DNA from: an uncultured beta proteobacterium
GTDB lineage: Bacteria; Pseudomonadota; Gammaproteobacteria; Burkholderiales; Burkholderiaceae_C
Length of the DNA: 11,109 bases
Direction of reading: 5' to 3'
NCBI GenBank assembly: GCA_903886165.1
Contig: CAISLL010000067.1
Coordinates: 1 to 11,109 of the forward strand
Both the position numbers and the translations under genes were made by a program. This document shows, piece by piece, positions 1 through 6,694 of this stretch (the stretch's first letter is position 1; each line of letters starts with the position of its first letter). Below the pieces are notes generated by a model. That model had not been told where the DNA came from. It ran no database searches and saw only the letters and a program-made list of their open reading frames with translations.

Positions 1-146
1 GCACTGGTTACCTGCCCTGCAAGGTTTGCAAAAATTATATGAATACCCTTGTTCCTGATGAAAAATCTCCAGCAAATTTGCTTTGTTCGCACCCAATTGG
101 TGAAGCAACAAGGGTTCTAGATCAATTCCGGTTACCCTCTCCGGAC

Positions 147-500
147 ATGAATGGTTGCTGGAAGTGGGCGTTGCAGCCGCTTCTCATCATGACACTGATC
201 GGTTGCGCAAGTGATGGGCGGCAGGCGACTGAAATTGGACAATCAAACGTTACCTCCGCACTTCAGCAGCATCGCGAACGTACGATCCAGGCAGCTTGGG
301 TTGGCAAACGCTACGACTCGTTGCATGAAGCTTTTGGTGAACCCAAACTCCAAATGAATATTCTTGGCTATCGTCCCCTGAAGACATCGCTGGCGATATA
401 TGGCATGCTGGACCAATCTTCAAATTGTGTGGACGCATTCACCATGGTCAAACTTGAAGACACCGGCGAGTGGGTGGTCGCAGATTACTTTTGCCGTTAG
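147..500 (+). CDS. Small lipoprotein of unknown function (117 aa)
   Basis: I do not recognise a named family. The reading frame is open from an ATG at 39, but the ATG at 147 is preferred because it puts a lipoprotein signal at the very N-terminus: a short hydrophobic stretch ending in the lipobox LIGC, with Cys20 as the predicted lipidated residue. Neither start has a clear Shine-Dalgarno sequence. The mature part has the pattern W-x-G-x-x-x-D-x-L-x-x-x-x-G-x-P (about residues 50-65), reminiscent of small BamE/SmpA-like outer-membrane lipoproteins. It ends in a conserved-looking tail with two cysteines (near residue 94 and in the final FCR). It converges on the cytochrome gene at 586-1069 with an 85-base gap in which I see no convincing terminator. 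Probably a periplasm-facing lipoprotein; function unknown. Confidence 0.7.
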   Translation: MNGCWKWALQPLLIMTLIGCASDGRQATEIGQSNVTSALQQHRERTIQAAWVGKRYDSLHEAFGEPKLQMNILGYRPLKTSLAIYGMLDQSSNCVDAFTMVKLEDTGEWVVADYFCR

Positions 501-585
501 TACGCGGGTGCATCTGCATCCTTGAAGACCACGCAACGGTTACTTTAAATCGCCAACAACACTGGAATTTTGGCACTGACCCAGG

Positions 586-1069
586 CTACTTCGTATGGCA
601 AGTCAGGCAAAGTGCGCTGCCCGTGTTGGCCACTCGCAAAAATGTGGGCTTGAACGTGCTTCCAGCACCACCGGAAGGCACGCCATGTGGATCATGGCAT
701 GACGCACATTCGACCTTGCCGTCATAAACGCGCACTTCCTGTTTCTCCATGTTGCTGTCGCCGTCATCAAAGAAAAACCTGGTTCCACGTTGACCACTTG
801 GTTCGATTCCACACCGGTGCAGTGTCTGGCAAATTTGTGCTGTCGGGCGTATGGCAGTAAACACAAACATCCTGATAATCATTGCGGTAAGGATTCATGA
901 CTTGGCCAGCCGGTCCACCTACCGCTTGACTCTGGGTCATGTTGTGACGCGTGTTGGCAATGCTCCCCTGATTGGAAAATTTGGTTGGCAAATCGCCCGC
1001 TGACCAGCCAGCCGAGGCCACCATCCCCAAGAAAAGAAATGTTGAAATTATTTTTGTTGAACCACTCAC
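586..1069 (-). pseudogene. Frameshifted multiheme c-type cytochrome (three CXXCH)
   Basis: Two overlapping minus-strand frames together make one cytochrome. The first (GTG start at 1069, stop at 767) has a signal peptide, an RHN motif near residue 41 and haem site CVYCH (69-73) followed by a WNRT motif. The second continues to a stop at 586 with CASCHDPHG and a final CLTCHTK. Removing one base from the run of five A on the + strand at 773-777 joins them into 160 residues with haem sites at 69-73, 121-125 and 154-158. From memory, relatives of this paired-CXXCH family are longer and carry a CLSCHDG-type haem between WNRT and the ECASCH motif, so an internal deletion may be what shifted the frame. 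A sequencing error in the homopolymer is the alternative. If translated only to 767 it would give a one-haem fragment. Role if intact: periplasmic electron transfer. Confidence 0.75.
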
Positions 1070-1108
1070 CTGACACGCACCTTGAAAATAAAAGCTGTTA
1101 GCGTGAAA

Positions 1109-1136
1109 AATTTATCGCTTTCTGCTAGAAAAGCAA
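1109..1136 (-). promoter_or_regulatory. Possible promoter for the frameshifted cytochrome
   Basis: On the minus strand TTGCTT (1136-1131) and TAAATT (1114-1109) lie 16 bases apart, resembling a sigma-70 -35/-10 pair about 40 bases before the GTG start. Both boxes match the consensus only partly. The 1070-1270 interval must hold the promoters of the two divergent genes. I could not single out a convincing one for the + strand gene. Confidence 0.25.
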
Positions 1137-1270
1137 TTTTCGCGCCTGACTCCCGAAGGTCGATGCTCTTTTCGAGGAACGATAGCCACAGTGGTAAAAA
1201 TTGGCTCCTATCATCCGGTCAAGACACTAAACCGCTATCATAGTCGCCACTTCGTCTTGAGAGAGTTGGC

Positions 1271-2152
1271 ATGAAATTAGCAGTTATTGCTTTCTTCCTT
1301 TTGTTTTTTGGCTTGACCAACTCGAGCCTGACGCAGACTTCGGCACCAGACAGCGGCAATCAAAAGCGAACACTGATTGAGCAAAAGATCCGGCTCATTG
1401 ATATGCTGATCAACTCACCCGCGGCAAAGACTGCTGCCGCAAGTCGGGACCAAGAGTCCGCGAGACTGATAGAAGCAGGTCAAAAGACATTCGAAACTGC
1501 AAAGCAGGCCTACGCAGAGGATCGGCTGGACGACGCCAGCAAGTTGCTTGACGAAGCCCTCAAATCAGCCTCGTCAGCATCAAAAAAAATGACATCAAGA
1601 GGCGATGGACTTTCAGAAAGTGCCCAGCGAAAAACCTTCTCAGACATGGCCGACCAGATTGCGACTTATCGCGCATCCGTCGCCGATTTGACCCGCGACC
1701 AAAAGGTTGGCGCAGAAGCCACGCAACTGCTCTTGAAAATCGATGGACTGACTTCTGAGTCCAGAAGTTTGGCAGACAGCGGCCGGTTGAGCGATGCGAA
1801 CAAAAAGCTGGCATCCACATACAAGTTGACGATCGAGGAAATCAGCCGACTGCGGGCCGGTCAAGAGGTCCTGATGTCACTCAAGTTTGACACCCCGGCT
1901 GATGAGTATGCCTACGAACTCAAGCGATTTTCCAGCACGGCAACATTGGTCGACATGATGATTGCCGAGGGTCGTGCCGAGGGCCAAAAACGCAACTTGG
2001 TTGATGGATTGGTGACAGAAGGCAACAAGCTGAAGTCCAACGCTCAAAATGCAGCGACTGCACAGCAGCACAAGGAGGCTGTGGCCCTGATGGAAAAGGC
2101 GGTCGGCCAACTGAACAAGGCACTTCAGTCCATGGGAATTCCCGTGTTTTAA
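1271..2152 (+). CDS. Secreted helical repeat protein of unknown function
   Basis: A 293-residue protein with an N-terminal signal peptide (hydrophobic residues 3-20) and no further membrane segment, so probably periplasmic. The start has a purine-rich GAGAGAG about 5 bases upstream. I do not recognise a named family. The mature protein looks almost wholly alpha-helical, rich in Ala, Lys, Glu and Gln. It appears to contain three related helical hairpins at about residues 66-107, 154-195 and 248-289, each with a turn resembling RLDDA / RLSDA / HKEA followed by a short amphipathic helix, much like degenerate TPR hairpins. Residues near 43-46 (IDML) and 227-230 (VDMM) also echo each other. It lies 15 bases before the tandem PilJ-domain gene and 826 bases before the multicopper oxidase, suggesting one operon and a shared role, possibly as a binding or scaffolding partner (inference). 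Confidence 0.8.
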   Translation: MKLAVIAFFLLFFGLTNSSLTQTSAPDSGNQKRTLIEQKIRLIDMLINSPAAKTAAASRDQESARLIEAGQKTFETAKQAYAEDRLDDASKLLDEALKSASSASKKMTSRGDGLSESAQRKTFSDMADQIATYRASVADLTRDQKVGAEATQLLLKIDGLTSESRSLADSGRLSDANKKLASTYKLTIEEISRLRAGQEVLMSLKFDTPADEYAYELKRFSSTATLVDMMIAEGRAEGQKRNLVDGLVTEGNKLKSNAQNAATAQQHKEAVALMEKAVGQLNKALQSMGIPVF

Positions 2153-2167
2153 AAAGGTAAGGGCATC

Positions 2168-2947
2168 ATGCACAGACTTCGTCACTTCGTTCTGGCCTGC
2201 CTGTTGGGGTTGATGACCACTGTTTCGGCCGCGCAAACGGCTGACACGGAGATCTCCATCAATCTTGCGGGAGAGCAACGCATGCTCGCGCAACGTATCG
2301 CCAAGTTGTACAGCCAGGTGGGCCTGAATGTCTTGCCATCCATCGCCGTGAGCCAATTGGCTATTGCAACCAGTCGGTTTGAGAGCAACCTCAAAGCGCT
2401 TGTAACGGTGGTAGCGGGATCAACTGAAGCCACGTCACTTTTTAACCGCTTGACCGAAGAATGGCAGCGCCTGAGAAGTGCCGCGTCTGCACCAATCTCA
2501 AGCGCTGCAGCGGAGACATTGGCACGCCAGGCAGAAGTCGTTTTGGCAACTGCAGAGAATTTGACGCAGCTGATAACAAACCAGAAAAAATCAGACGCAG
2601 GACGCTTGATCAATCAGGCTGGCCGTCAACGCATGCTGTCGCAGCGTATCGCCAACTATTACCTTTTGCGCAGTTGGGGCGTGGATTCAGTTGTGGTTCA
2701 ACAAAACCTGGAAGCATCCAGCAACGAATTTTCGGCAACGCTCACGCAGTTGATCGCGCGCAAGGACAATTCTGCAGAAATCCAGCGTGAACTTGAAGAA
2801 GTTTCCCAACAATGGGATTGGCTCAAAGCTTCGTTATCTGTAGAGGGTGCAAGTTCCTATCGCTTGATTGTGTCAGAGTCTGCAGACGCCATTCTTGACG
2901 CCACCGATCGCATTACCCGCCTTTACATCGAACAAAGCCGCCGCTAG
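2168..2947 (+). CDS. Periplasmic protein with two PilJ/NarX-like sensor domains
   Basis: A 259-residue protein with a cleavable-looking signal peptide (hydrophobic to about residue 20, then SAAQT) and no second membrane segment. It carries two copies of the motif that opens type IV pili methyl-accepting transducer N-terminal (PilJ) domains and resembles the P-box of nitrate sensors NarX/NarQ: INLAGEQRMLAQRIAKLY at 31-48 and INQAGRQRMLSQRIANYY at 148-165. Each copy is followed by about 90 residues of predicted helix. In sensor kinases and chemoreceptors this domain sits between two membrane helices and binds a small ligand; here it is free and duplicated, so it cannot signal alone. An AAGG ribosome-binding site precedes the ATG. 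It is 15 bases after the helical repeat protein and 31 before the multicopper oxidase. A role as a soluble ligand-binding or accessory protein for the oxidase is inference. Confidence 0.83.
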   Translation: MHRLRHFVLACLLGLMTTVSAAQTADTEISINLAGEQRMLAQRIAKLYSQVGLNVLPSIAVSQLAIATSRFESNLKALVTVVAGSTEATSLFNRLTEEWQRLRSAASAPISSAAAETLARQAEVVLATAENLTQLITNQKKSDAGRLINQAGRQRMLSQRIANYYLLRSWGVDSVVVQQNLEASSNEFSATLTQLIARKDNSAEIQRELEEVSQQWDWLKASLSVEGASSYRLIVSESADAILDATDRITRLYIEQSRR

Positions 2948-2978
2948 GTTGTCATCAACACTTTTTTAGAAGAAGCAA

Positions 2979-4403
2979 ATGAACCTGTCCCGCCGCACAT
3001 TGATCAAGTCTAGCTCCGCCGCTCTGGGCCTTGCAGGCCTGCCTGCCGCAGTAGCTTGGGCACAAACAAAGTCCAAGCCCATTCATTTGACAACAGGATT
3101 TGTCGAGAAAGAACTCCGGCCGGGTGGGCCAATGGCCAATTTCTGGGGTTTCAACGGCAGCGTTCCCGGACCCGTGATGCGCTATCGAAAAGGCGACGCT
3201 GCCAGCATCATGGTCAGCAATGGCCTGAGCGTGGACACGGCCGTGCACTGGCATGGTTTACGTGTCCCAAATGCCATGGATGGGGTGCCAAATGTCACCC
3301 AACATCCGATCAAGCCCGGCGAAAACATGCTCTATGAGTACCGGGTGCATGATTCAGGAACATTCTGGTACCACCCCCATCAGTCGAGTTTTGAGCAAGT
3401 TCCGCGCGGACTGTATGGTGCATACATCGTCGAAGAAGACAAACCAATTGAAGTTGACCGCGAGGAAATATGGGTTTTGTCAGATGTCAAGATCAGCGCG
3501 AATGGGCGGCAAGTCGAGGATTTTGGACGCATTCTGGATCTGGCCAATGAGGGGCGAATCGGTAATCAGGTATTACTGAACGGAAATGCCGTTGGTGCCA
3601 ACCAGAAGTTCGCCGTGCGCAGCGGTGAGCGGGTGCGTCTGAGGCTCGTCAATGCGGCCTCGGCAAGGATTTTCAATTTGAAACTTGCGGGCCACGGAAT
3701 CACCGTCATCGCCTATGACGGACAGGCAGTTGAACCGCACGTTGTCGAGCAGGTCACCCTTGGACCGGGCATGCGGATTGATGTTGTCATTGACTTCATG
3801 CAAAAGGCAGGGACAATTTTTTCAGTGACTGATTCTGGACACCGTGGCGCAGGCGAGATCGCCCAGTTCGCGTACAGCAGCGAGAAGATGCTGCGTGACA
3901 AGCCAATGGCAGCACCGGTTCGCATCGCAGCCAACGCGATTGTTGCGCCAATTCTGAAACGTGCACAAGAGCACTTCATCATTTTTCAGGGTGGGATGCG
4001 CGGGGCACCAGTGATTGGCAACGTGGATGGGCAGCCCACCAAAACCCAGGAAATGATGGAAAAATATGGGCTTGCATGGACCATGAATTACACAGCCCAG
4101 CATGAGCATGCCCAGATGCACGAGCCTTTGTTTTCCGTCCGCAAAGGTGAACACATCTTGCTTCACATGATCAACAGCACTGACTTCGCGCATCCGATGC
4201 ACCTGCACGGTCATTTCTTCAAAGTGCTTGCAATCAATGGTCAGCAAACACGTTTCCAAGAATGGCGCGATACCGTTTTAATGAACCCGCGTGACTCAAT
4301 GGATGTTGCCTTTGTTGCTGACAATCCGGGTGAGTGGATGTTCCACTGCCACATTCTGGACCACGCTGCAGGTGGCATGATGGGAACGATTGCGGTTGAG
4401 TGA
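2979..4403 (+). CDS. Tat-exported multicopper oxidase (CueO/CopA/laccase-like)
   Basis: A 474-residue periplasmic multicopper oxidase. The N-terminus SRRTLIKSS is a twin-arginine signal followed by a hydrophobic stretch and an AWAQ cleavage region, fitting export in folded, copper-loaded form. All four copper motifs are present: HWHG (90-93), WYHPH (130-134), HPMHLHGH (405-412) and HCHILDH (456-462). These supply the trinuclear type 2/3 site and the type 1 site (His405, Cys457, His462, with Met467 as likely axial ligand). The three cupredoxin domains have normal length. There is only a small His/Met-rich patch (375-381, HEHAQMH) and no long Met-rich insert as in CueO. Family members oxidise Cu(I), Mn(II), Fe(II) or phenols with reduction of oxygen to water; the substrate here cannot be read from sequence. 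An AGAAG ribosome-binding site precedes the ATG. It probably shares an operon with the two upstream secreted proteins. Confidence 0.93.
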   Translation: MNLSRRTLIKSSSAALGLAGLPAAVAWAQTKSKPIHLTTGFVEKELRPGGPMANFWGFNGSVPGPVMRYRKGDAASIMVSNGLSVDTAVHWHGLRVPNAMDGVPNVTQHPIKPGENMLYEYRVHDSGTFWYHPHQSSFEQVPRGLYGAYIVEEDKPIEVDREEIWVLSDVKISANGRQVEDFGRILDLANEGRIGNQVLLNGNAVGANQKFAVRSGERVRLRLVNAASARIFNLKLAGHGITVIAYDGQAVEPHVVEQVTLGPGMRIDVVIDFMQKAGTIFSVTDSGHRGAGEIAQFAYSSEKMLRDKPMAAPVRIAANAIVAPILKRAQEHFIIFQGGMRGAPVIGNVDGQPTKTQEMMEKYGLAWTMNYTAQHEHAQMHEPLFSVRKGEHILLHMINSTDFAHPMHLHGHFFKVLAINGQQTRFQEWRDTVLMNPRDSMDVAFVADNPGEWMFHCHILDHAAGGMMGTIAVE

Positions 4404-4483
4404 GTAGGAAAACCTTGTCGTTTTTCTCAATATCCGAGTGTTGAACTCGGTATTGACGCAAGTGTGAGAACAAACGTTGCGGT

Positions 4484-4524
4484 TACAATGCGCGCTCCGG
4501 TTGCCGGAAAAACCATATAAGGAG
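4484..4524 (+). promoter_or_regulatory. Leader of the HiPIP gene: possible -10 box and strong RBS
   Basis: The 127-base gap before the HiPIP gene has TACAAT at 4484-4489, a good -10 match, but no good -35 box at the normal distance (TTGACG at 4453-4458 is 25 bases away, too far). AAGGAG at 4519-4524 is a near-perfect Shine-Dalgarno six bases before the ATG and fixes the start. The gap also contains a weak 5-bp hairpin (4434-4450) without a T-tract, so the HiPIP could be transcribed both from its own promoter and by read-through. Confidence 0.4.
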
Positions 4525-4530
4525 TTATAG

Positions 4531-4788
4531 ATGGATCGTCGCAATATGATGAAAATGGCGGGTGCTGCATTGGCCCTGATCCCCGTGGTTGCTTTTGCTG
4601 CCAAGAACGATGCAATGCGTACTTCTACAAAGTACAAAGACACACCAGACGGTGACAAGAAATGCTCTAACTGCGCCCAGTTTGTTGCTGGCAAGTCAGA
4701 CAAAGATATGGGCGGATGCAAAATTTACCCAGGTGACACCGAAGTGTCTCCTAACGGTTCTTGCATTGCTTGGTCCAAAAAAGCCTAA
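4531..4788 (+). CDS. High-potential iron-sulfur protein (HiPIP)
   Basis: An 85-residue precursor of a small soluble periplasmic electron carrier with one [4Fe-4S] cluster cycling between +3 and +2. The N-terminus has a twin-arginine signal (RRNMMK) and a hydrophobic stretch ending AFA, about residue 23, giving a mature protein of about 62 residues, at the short end for the family. The four cluster ligands follow the HiPIP pattern: C45-x2-C48, then C63 in GGCKIYPG, then C78 in GSCIAW. Tyr35 may be the conserved buried tyrosine. In photosynthetic and respiring proteobacteria HiPIPs carry electrons from the bc1 complex to reaction centres or terminal oxidases. Its position just after a multicopper oxidase suggests, but does not prove, a partnership. 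A strong AAGGAG fixes the start, and a terminator follows 16 bases after the stop. Confidence 0.95.
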   Translation: MDRRNMMKMAGAALALIPVVAFAAKNDAMRTSTKYKDTPDGDKKCSNCAQFVAGKSDKDMGGCKIYPGDTEVSPNGSCIAWSKKA

Positions 4789-4804
4789 GTCGGTAGCAAG
4801 ATTC

Positions 4805-4833
4805 AAAAAAAGGGCGCATCGGCGCCCTTTTTT
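4805..4833. terminator. Bidirectional rho-independent terminator
   Basis: A GC-rich inverted repeat, GGGCGC (4812-4817), loop ATCG, GCGCCC (4822-4827), is flanked by seven A on the left and six T on the right. It therefore reads as a stem plus U-tract on both strands. It ends the + strand HiPIP transcript and, from the other side, the convergent - strand transcript whose last gene stops at 4876. Confidence 0.9.
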
Positions 4834-4875
4834 GCTTATAACGCGCATTGGATCGATGATCTCAACAGAACATCA

Positions 4876-5961
4876 TCAACGGGTTTCCAGTTCGTTTGCC
4901 CGGCGAAAAACCTCCACCTTGTTAAACAACTGGTCTACCACGTAAACTCGCCCGGTTTCGTCGACCGCGATACCACTCAACAAACCGTACCTGCCAGGAT
5001 TGCTTGCTCCGCTACCTTCTCCAACTGCAAGCAACAACTGACCATCTGGCTGAAACACCTGAAAGTTGTTGAAACTGGCATCCGTCACATAGACATTCCC
5101 ATCGGGGTCCACTGCGATGCCACGGGGTCTGGCAAGATTTCCAGGATAGACCCCGGGACGAACAAACGCGCGAATGAAGTTGCCCTCTCTGTCAAATGCC
5201 TGAACACGGAAGTTCCCAGAGTCGAGAACATAGAGACGCCCCTCACCATCAACAGTCGCCTGCAAGGGCACATTGAACTGACCATCTCCGCTACCCCGCG
5301 TACCGATGATCCTGAGTCTGGCTCCATCCTTGTCGTAAATCACAACTCTGTGGTTATTGCTTTCGTTGTCAGACCGATCCACCGCGTAAATCCGCGTCCC
5401 ATCCCTGCTGACAGCTACGCCGGTCGGTCGCTCCAGATCTTCTGGGCCACCAATCACGCGCAAGAACAGGCCATGGCTGTCAAACACCATGATCTGGCGT
5501 CGCTTGGCGTCAGCAACATACACGTTGGACTGATCGTCCAACGCAATCCCGGAAGGCTTGGCCAGTGAATTGGGTGCGCGTTTTCCAAAGCGGAAAACAC
5601 GCCGCCGTGGTACGTCAAACACCACGATCGTCTCTGTGCTGGTGTCCGTGACATAAATGCGCCCTTGGCGTGCAGCAATTGCCGCTGCTTTTTCAAATAC
5701 AGGCCGATCCGATGGAGAGGCAACACCCGACAACTGACGAATCCACCTGTCTTTTTCGAGCTCGGGCTCAGCAACATCCGCGGGTGAACGCAATATGGTT
5801 TCATAAACAAAACGTGGCTGCTCAGGGGGCGGTGGCCAGACCAGAGGCCCCTTGAAAGTGCTGACAGGCTTTTCCGGCACTATCGAACAGCCCGGCAAAA
5901 GCGCCGCACAGATTGCCAATGCCAGCAGACTAAAGTAGCGATAAGAAAATATCAGGCCCAT
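4876..5961 (-). CDS. NHL-repeat beta-propeller lipoprotein
   Basis: A 361-residue lipoprotein. The hydrophobic N-terminus ends in lipobox LPGC with Cys25 predicted to be lipidated. From about residue 90 to the end it consists of NHL-type repeats of roughly 45-50 residues. Each repeat has a P-x-G-(I/V)-A-(V/L)-D core, then VYVxD and a QxFxxxG stretch, for example around residues 135, 180, 230, 285 and 335. This predicts a six-bladed propeller, normally a binding platform. A Trp/Pro-rich linker (WPPPPEQPRF) lies between the lipid anchor and the propeller. From family knowledge, six-bladed propeller lipoproteins are often encoded beside multiheme cytochromes in metal-reducing bacteria, which fits the cytochrome b/c gene upstream here. 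No enzymatic residues are evident. It is the last gene before the terminator at 4805-4833. There is no strong ribosome-binding site. An outer-membrane or periplasmic scaffold role is inference. Confidence 0.9.
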   Translation of the reverse strand: MGLIFSYRYFSLLALAICAALLPGCSIVPEKPVSTFKGPLVWPPPPEQPRFVYETILRSPADVAEPELEKDRWIRQLSGVASPSDRPVFEKAAAIAARQGRIYVTDTSTETIVVFDVPRRRVFRFGKRAPNSLAKPSGIALDDQSNVYVADAKRRQIMVFDSHGLFLRVIGGPEDLERPTGVAVSRDGTRIYAVDRSDNESNNHRVVIYDKDGARLRIIGTRGSGDGQFNVPLQATVDGEGRLYVLDSGNFRVQAFDREGNFIRAFVRPGVYPGNLARPRGIAVDPDGNVYVTDASFNNFQVFQPDGQLLLAVGEGSGASNPGRYGLLSGIAVDETGRVYVVDQLFNKVEVFRRANELETR

Positions 5962-6038
5962 GCGGATTTACATCAACCAGAAGAAATCTACTGAAACCGA
6001 TACACCCGCGTCAGCGACAACCCGGTGCCGGAAATCCA

Positions 6039-6635
6039 TCAAGCAGAACGAAATCCTGTTGCAAGCTTCAAAAAGCTGTCGCGCTGGGCCGACAGTGTCT
6101 TGCTCGGACCATACAATTGAAGGGTGATTCGACCCACGGCGGTTTCCACCATGGCCACCATCAGGATTTGATCAGGTTTTGCTTCGCCGGTCGGCCCCAT
6201 GCCAACACCGCGTGCGTAGGTTCCCTGCAACTCGACCAAGGTGACTTCCATGTCCCCACTCTTGCTGGTCGATACTTTAGCTGCAACCGCCTTTCCGTCA
6301 CCGCCGGCAAATTGCGATGTCCAGCGCTCGATGTTTGCCTGATGGCTACCACCCTGCCCTGTCGGGAAGAAATAGGCCGCCAATTCGCCAGCTTCTGCTC
6401 CCGCAGCAGGAGGAACTGTAAACTGCGCCACCCGCATCGGGCTGCTCGGCTGAGAGGGCGTCCATGAGCCGGGAACAGATGACCCGAATCCTTGAATTAC
6501 CAGCTTGTTGGATTGCTCAGCCGGTACTGCTGCCGTTGGCTTATTGGAGTCGGTAGGTGCGCTGGACTGCCCACAGCCTGTCATAAGAATCGTGCCCGAT
6601 ACAACGGCCAGTAGGGCCAGGCTAACTGATTTCAT
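6039..6635 (-). CDS. Lipoprotein of unknown function (198 aa)
   Basis: I do not recognise a named family. The N-terminus is a lipoprotein signal ending in LMTGC, with Cys21 predicted to be lipidated, followed by a Ser/Pro/Thr-rich linker to about residue 45. The rest is a single compact domain of about 150 residues. It contains a W-T-P-x-x-P-S-S-P-M-R pattern (58-68), a Gly-rich AYFFPTGQGGS segment (about 87-97) followed by NIERWTSQF, and a C-terminal amphipathic helix. No catalytic or metal motif is evident. The start is supported by AAAGGT about 10 bases upstream. It lies 59 bases after the CcmI-like gene and 77 bases before the NHL lipoprotein, so it is probably co-transcribed. A role in the envelope part of the electron-transfer cluster is inference from position only. 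Confidence 0.82.
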   Translation of the reverse strand: MKSVSLALLAVVSGTILMTGCGQSSAPTDSNKPTAAVPAEQSNKLVIQGFGSSVPGSWTPSQPSSPMRVAQFTVPPAAGAEAGELAAYFFPTGQGGSHQANIERWTSQFAGGDGKAVAAKVSTSKSGDMEVTLVELQGTYARGVGMGPTGEAKPDQILMVAMVETAVGRITLQLYGPSKTLSAQRDSFLKLATGFRSA

Positions 6636-6694
6636 GTGTTGCAGACCTTTGCTATAAATTAATGATTAAAAAACTAACCGACCTTCCAAACGGC

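Noticed and set aside
39..146. Upstream extension of the left-end lipoprotein to the ATG at 39
   Set aside because: The extra 36 residues contain no signal peptide and would bury the lipobox that starts cleanly from the ATG at 147.
1877..2356. Minus-strand open frame of 159 codons spanning the end of one secreted protein and the start of the next
   Set aside because: Crosses the junction of two well-supported + strand genes, with no signal, domain or ribosome-binding site.
4434..4450. Hairpin CCGAG/CTCGG after the multicopper oxidase as a terminator
   Set aside because: Only five base pairs and no T-tract follows.
4453..4489. TTGACG/TACAAT as a complete sigma-70 promoter for the HiPIP
   Set aside because: The boxes are 25 bases apart, well beyond the usual 16-18; only the -10-like box is kept as a weak call.
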